Of a stretch of 16,237 nt of DNA, positions 12,828-16,237 are shown in pieces; position 1 is the stretch's first letter; every line of letters begins with the position of its first letter. Below the pieces are notes generated by a model. The model had not been told where the DNA came from. It did not search any database and saw nothing but the letters and a program-made list of their open reading frames with translations. The stretch is from CAZLKN01 sp964560135. Its GTDB lineage: Bacteria; Actinomycetota; JAICYB01. A program made the position numbers and the translations under genes. The stretch is from the NCBI GenBank assembly GCA_964560135.1, contig CAZLKN010000063.1, positions 1 to 16,237 on the forward strand, in the 5' to 3' direction.

Positions 12828-14093
12828 GTGCGCGTCTCGCGGAGCGTGGTCGGTTCTCTCGCCGGACCCGCCGTCGCCTACTGCGGCGCGGGGTTCGCGG
12901 TGGGCTGGCTGCGGGCCGCGACACCGGAGGCGGGCCTGGTGTGGAACGCTGTGCCCGCCCCCCGGGTGGCGGCGTGGGTGATGGCGCTGGGGCACGGTGT
13001 GCCGCTGGAGGTGCGCACCGCGATCGGTGTGACCTCCGAGGAGGCCGCCGCGTCCCTCGGCCGCCTCGGCCGGACCCTCGGCGGCGAGGCCGCCGAGGCC
13101 GGCATCGCCTTCGGGTTCTCCGTGCTGCTCGTGCCGCTGACGCTGTTCGCCGTCACCGCCGTGGCCTCGGCGTGGGTCGCCCGGCGTGCGGGGGTCCGGA
13201 CGCTCCGCGACCTGACCGTGCTGGCGGGGACGGCGGGCGTCGTGCACGGCGCTGCGCTGGGCGTGGCGGCGCGTCTCAGCCGGGTGACGCGGGTGTTCGA
13301 AGGCGGGATCGCGGCGGAGGTGGGGTTCACCGACGCCACCGGACGGCTCGCGCTCGGCGTGGGTCCCGCGCCGTGGACGGCGCTGGTGGTGGGGGCCGCC
13401 TGGGGGGCCGCGTTCGCCGCCGCGGGGGCGATGACCACGCCCGCACTGCGGGAGCGTCTCGGTGCGTCGACCCGGATCGTGTACCGCGGCTGGCTCACCG
13501 GACTGATCCTCGCCGCCGGTTCGGTGGCTGCGCTCCTGGCAGTCGGCGGGCTGGTGGCCGTCGTGACCGGCCGGGCCCCCGCACCCGCCCTCACCGCACT
13601 CGGGGCGGCGCTCCTCGCCGGCAACGCCGTGTCCGCCGCGCTCCTGCTGGCGCAGGGCGTGTCGATGGACGTAGCGCTCGACGCCGGGCCCTTCACCGGA
13701 TGGGAGCGGATGGACCTGCTGCACGTCGGTGCCGCCGGTGAGGCCGCCCACCCGGCGCTATGGCTGCTCGTGGCCGTCCCGCTGGCCGCAGGCGTGATCG
13801 CCGGGCGCGGGATGCGCCGCTCCGGTGTCGGGATCGCGCCGGCCGCTGCCGGGTTCGGCGCCCTGTGGGGGCTCACGATGGCCGTGCTCGCGATGCTGCT
13901 GCGGGTTCGCGTCCTGTCGTCGTTCTCCGTGGGCGACCTCGCGCTCGGGGGCGGAACCGCCGTGTTCGACCCACTGGCCTCGCTGGTGCTGGGGATGCTG
14001 TGGGGCGGCGTCGCCGCGGGGGCCGGAGCGGCGATGGCCGGCGGACCGGTGACTGGTAGCCTGCAACCCGTGGCCGGCGAGAGGAGCACGTGA
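12828..14093 (+). CDS. Polytopic integral membrane protein, hypothetical
   Basis: A 421-residue, alanine/glycine/valine-rich protein with about nine hydrophobic segments (near 8-29, 95-118, 129-150, 182-202, 221-247, 254-277, 308-326, 337-361, 382-405). A mainly extramembrane stretch of about 60 residues (30-92) follows the first helix. I see no transporter, transferase or protease motif. The GTG start is assigned from the opening of the first helix. The stop overlaps the start of the cNMP/patatin gene as GTGA, so it is coupled to a phospholipase and, beyond it, an ABC permease; a membrane-remodelling or export role follows only from that context. Actinobacteria have several poorly described large membrane families that it could belong to. 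Confidence 0.8.
   Translation: MRVSRSVVGSLAGPAVAYCGAGFAVGWLRAATPEAGLVWNAVPAPRVAAWVMALGHGVPLEVRTAIGVTSEEAAASLGRLGRTLGGEAAEAGIAFGFSVLLVPLTLFAVTAVASAWVARRAGVRTLRDLTVLAGTAGVVHGAALGVAARLSRVTRVFEGGIAAEVGFTDATGRLALGVGPAPWTALVVGAAWGAAFAAAGAMTTPALRERLGASTRIVYRGWLTGLILAAGSVAALLAVGGLVAVVTGRAPAPALTALGAALLAGNAVSAALLLAQGVSMDVALDAGPFTGWERMDLLHVGAAGEAAHPALWLLVAVPLAAGVIAGRGMRRSGVGIAPAAAGFGALWGLTMAVLAMLLRVRVLSSFSVGDLALGGGTAVFDPLASLVLGMLWGGVAAGAGAAMAGGPVTGSLQPVAGERST
14057..14062 (+). promoter_or_regulatory. Possible internal -10 element (TAGCCT) before the cNMP/patatin gene
   Basis: TAGCCT, preceded by TGG, lies 27 bases before the GTG at 14090 within the end of the membrane-protein gene. It resembles the other TAGNNT elements in the window and could let the phospholipase and ABC permease be expressed separately from the first gene. 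Confidence 0.3.
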
Positions 14094-15736
14094 GCGAGCA
14101 CCCACCCCACGAGTCGCCCGACGCGTCCATCGGCCTGTTCGACGCGCTGGACTCGGAGGCGAAGCGTGCGCTGGAAGGGCGGGTGCGCGAGCTTCGCCTG
14201 CCGCCGGGGACGCAGATCTTCGATGCCGGCGACCCCTCCGACGCGATCTACCTGCTGCGCTCCGGGCTCGTCGACATCCGGGGGCCGGAGGACGCCGGAG
14301 GGAGCCGGTTCGTCACACTCGGTCCCGGGGAGGCGTTCGGCGAGCTCGGCGCGATCACGGGACGACCGCGTTCGGCCGCCGCGCTGGCACAGACGGGTGT
14401 GACCCTCTGGCGGCTGGAGCTGCCCGACTTCCTGGCCCTGATGGCCGAGCAGCCGTCGTTGGCGGCGAGCGTCGCCCGCATCGTGTCCGAGCGGCTCCAG
14501 TCCGCGACCCGGGCCAGATCCGGCGCTCCCCGGGGTCGCACGATCGTGGTGCGTTCCACGCGCCCGGCCGCCGCCGCCAACGCGTCGCGGACCCTCGCCG
14601 CCGCCTGCGCGCGGCTGCTGGGGGAGAGGCCCGTGGTGCTGGCCGCCGGCCCGGCGGATGCCTGGGGGCGGTCCCGGCTGCCCGGCGGGACGGAGGTCGT
14701 CGAAGCCTCGGAGCTGCCCGGACGGGTGGTGCGCGCGGTCCGCGAGCACGCGATGGTCGTGATCCCTTGCACCCCGCGCATGCCCGAGGCGCTCGAGGGG
14801 GCCGACCGCATCGTGGTCCTCACCGACGGGGCCGAGACGGCCGACCGGGACAACGGCAGCCACGTCCACACCCTCCCGCTCGACCCCGGCAGGCCGCGCC
14901 TCGAGGCGCTCGCCCGCGAACTGTGCGGACGCCGTATCGGCCTGGTCCTCGGCTCCGGCGGGATCCGGGGATTCGCGCACGCCGGCGTCCTGCGCGTCCT
15001 GCACTCCGAGGGCATCCCCGTGGACGTCTACGGCGGCGCCAGCGCCGGGGGGATCGCCGCGGCACTGATCCTGCGCGGATGGGACCCCACGGAGCTGGCG
15101 GACCTCGGCAAGGCGATCAAAGAGACGGTGGGCACGGGGCTGTTCCCGGGATTGAGCCTCTCGCCGCAGTCGCTGCTGAGCGGCCGGAGGCTCAGGACGT
15201 TCTTCCGCAAGCGACTCGGATCCGACACGCTGATCGAGGATCTGGACACCCCGCTGGTCCTGTCGGCCACCGACCTCGAGACCCGCGCCGCCGTCCACCT
15301 GACCACCGGAGGCCTGGCCGATGCCGTGTCCGCCTCGGCAGCGGTCCCCGGGATCTTCCCCCCGGTCACCATCGACGGGCGGCGGCTGGTGGACGGCGGC
15401 GTGTCCGACCCGGTCCCCGTGGACGCGGTGCGCCGCCGGGGAGCGGACATCGTGATCGCGGTCAACGTGATGCCCATCGGCCGGGGGCCGATGGGGGTCT
15501 ATACCCCGCGGGTGCGCATCCCGATGCCCGGCCCCCTGGAGAGCCTGTTCGTCGGGCTCGACACGGTGATCACCCAGCTCTCCGTCCACGGCTGCCGGCA
15601 GGCCGACGTGCTCATCGAGCCCGGTGCGACCGCGGGGAAGTGGTATGAAGTGGTACCGGCTCGGTCATACGAACAGGCGGGGGCGCGGGCCGCACGCGAT
15701 GCGCTCCCCGCCCTCCGGGGGTTGCTGGGAGGCTGA
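14090..15736 (+). CDS. Cyclic-nucleotide-binding domain/patatin phospholipase fusion (NTE-like)
   Basis: A 548-residue protein. Residues about 12-140 are a cNMP-binding beta-barrel with the phosphate-binding cassette GEAFGELGAITGRPRSAAA (E85, R94). Residues 150-280 form an alternating strand/helix region (TIVVRST, PVVLAAG, AMVVIPCTP, RIVVLTDG) like the degenerate ParA/MinD-type domain often lodged between these parts; no Walker lysine is visible. Residues 282-460 are the patatin domain: oxyanion loop GSGGIRGFAHAG (288-299), nucleophile S318 in GASAG, and D435 in DGGVSDPVP. It would hydrolyse phospholipid acyl esters at the membrane, probably gated by a cyclic nucleotide. GAGAGGAGC precedes the GTG. 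It overlaps the membrane-protein stop and is followed one base later by the ABC permease start. Confidence 0.93.
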   Translation: MSEHPPHESPDASIGLFDALDSEAKRALEGRVRELRLPPGTQIFDAGDPSDAIYLLRSGLVDIRGPEDAGGSRFVTLGPGEAFGELGAITGRPRSAAALAQTGVTLWRLELPDFLALMAEQPSLAASVARIVSERLQSATRARSGAPRGRTIVVRSTRPAAAANASRTLAAACARLLGERPVVLAAGPADAWGRSRLPGGTEVVEASELPGRVVRAVREHAMVVIPCTPRMPEALEGADRIVVLTDGAETADRDNGSHVHTLPLDPGRPRLEALARELCGRRIGLVLGSGGIRGFAHAGVLRVLHSEGIPVDVYGGASAGGIAAALILRGWDPTELADLGKAIKETVGTGLFPGLSLSPQSLLSGRRLRTFFRKRLGSDTLIEDLDTPLVLSATDLETRAAVHLTTGGLADAVSASAAVPGIFPPVTIDGRRLVDGGVSDPVPVDAVRRRGADIVIAVNVMPIGRGPMGVYTPRVRIPMPGPLESLFVGLDTVITQLSVHGCRQADVLIEPGATAGKWYEVVPARSYEQAGARAARDALPALRGLLGG

Positions 15737-15737
15737 T

Positions 15738-16237
15738 GTGTTCCTGTTGACGCTTCGGGATCTCCAGTTCCGCGCCGTGCGGTTCGGGATCGCGATCGTC
15801 GGCACCGCGCTCGTCTTCGCGATGGTGCTGCTGATGGCCGGACTCTCCGCGCAGTTCCGCGAGGAGCCGCGGATCACCGTGGAGGCCGTCGGGGCCGACC
15901 ACTGGATCGTGCCCGTGGGGGTCACCGGACCGTTCACGTCGGGAGCCACGTTGCCGGCGACCCTGGCCGACGACCTGCTGGCCGCGGGGGTCGAGAGCGC
16001 GGATCCCGTCACCGTGGTCCGGCACACCGCGACCACCGGCGACGAGACCCGCGACGTGCTGCTGTTCGGCCACGCCCTCGGGGGCCTCGGCACCCCGGAG
16101 CTGGTGGAGGGCAGGGCCGTGGCGGGCTCGGGGGAGCTCGTGGCGAGCCGTGAGGCGGACATCGCCCCCGGCGAGACCACCCTGATCGGGGGCCACGAGT
16201 TCTACGTCGTCGGCCTCACCGAGAACCGCACCATCTT
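15738..16237 (+). CDS. FtsX/MacB-type ABC transporter permease, 3' truncated by window end
   Basis: The frame runs from GTG at 15738 to the window edge, giving 166 codons and no stop. It starts MFLLTLRDLQFRAVRFG, a cytoplasmic lead-in typical of FtsX/MacB permeases, followed by one membrane helix (about 17-37). An extracytoplasmic domain then has the MacB-core pattern (ITVEAVGADHWIVPVG near 46-61, VLLFGHALGG, and GHEFYVVGLTENRTIF). GGGAGG lies five bases upstream of the GTG, and the stop of the patatin gene is one base away, so it is coupled. The remaining helices and the ATPase partner should lie beyond the window. Export of a lipid, lipoprotein or peptide is typical; the substrate is unknown. 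Confidence 0.85.
   Translation, partial: MFLLTLRDLQFRAVRFGIAIVGTALVFAMVLLMAGLSAQFREEPRITVEAVGADHWIVPVGVTGPFTSGATLPATLADDLLAAGVESADPVTVVRHTATTGDETRDVLLFGHALGGLGTPELVEGRAVAGSGELVASREADIAPGETTLIGGHEFYVVGLTENRTI

Noticed and set aside
12878..15589. A 903-residue minus-strand frame opposite the membrane protein and patatin genes
   Set aside because: Low-complexity composition, no recognisable motif, and both plus-strand genes have coherent domains and coupled starts.

Overview
The window reads as an ordinary chromosomal stretch from a high-GC actinobacterium. The support is very high GC with G/C-rich third codon positions, AAGGAGG-type ribosome binding sites, frequent GTG starts with GTGA or TGATG stop/start overlaps, several TAGNNT -10 elements, a mycothiol-type maleylpyruvate-isomerase fold protein, a MhuD-like small monooxygenase, and an FtsK translocase next to dapA. 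I see no phage, plasmid, insertion sequence, CRISPR, rRNA or tRNA signal. Genus cannot be assigned from sequence reading alone.

Layout. (1) 1-1022: four 21-bp tandem repeats at the left edge, possibly the start of a minus-strand heptad-repeat protein, then a minus-strand LysR regulator. (2) 1178-4562: a plus-strand operon of malyl-CoA lyase-like enzyme, acyl-CoA dehydrogenase, DinB/maleylpyruvate-isomerase fold protein and MaoC hydratase. The three CoA enzymes match the last steps of the ethylmalonyl-CoA pathway (methylsuccinyl-CoA to mesaconyl-CoA to beta-methylmalyl-CoA to glyoxylate plus propionyl-CoA); a leucine/itaconate-type role is the main alternative. The divergent LysR gene is the obvious candidate regulator. 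(3) 4579-6189, minus strand: a family 2 glycosyltransferase and an orphan NarL/FixJ-type response regulator, separated by a strong hairpin. (4) 6433-9742, plus strand: dapA (lysine/peptidoglycan precursor synthesis) and ftsK (chromosome translocation at division), separated by a small hairpin. (5) 9696-10810, minus strand: two overlapping DUF202 membrane genes and a two-helix membrane protein whose end overlaps the end of ftsK antisense. (6) 10910-11221, plus strand: a MhuD/IsdG-like monooxygenase, divergent from the DUF202 genes across a 43-bp imperfect palindrome. (7) 11224-12803, minus strand: a secreted alpha/beta hydrolase and a translationally coupled membrane-anchored small protein. (8) 12828 to the end, plus strand: a polytopic membrane protein, a cyclic-nucleotide-domain/patatin phospholipase and the start of a FtsX/MacB-type ABC permease, all tightly coupled.

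Genes are dense: no gene-free stretch exceeds 300 bases. The longest gaps are 6190-6432 (promoters of the response regulator and dapA) and 1023-1177 (lysR/mcl promoters). The most interesting points are the partial ethylmalonyl-CoA-type cluster with an embedded DinB-fold gene, the coupled membrane protein/cNMP-patatin/ABC permease operon, the symmetrical divergent promoter palindrome near 10840, and a set of minus-strand genes that look leaderless. I found no convincing evidence of a wholly new system.
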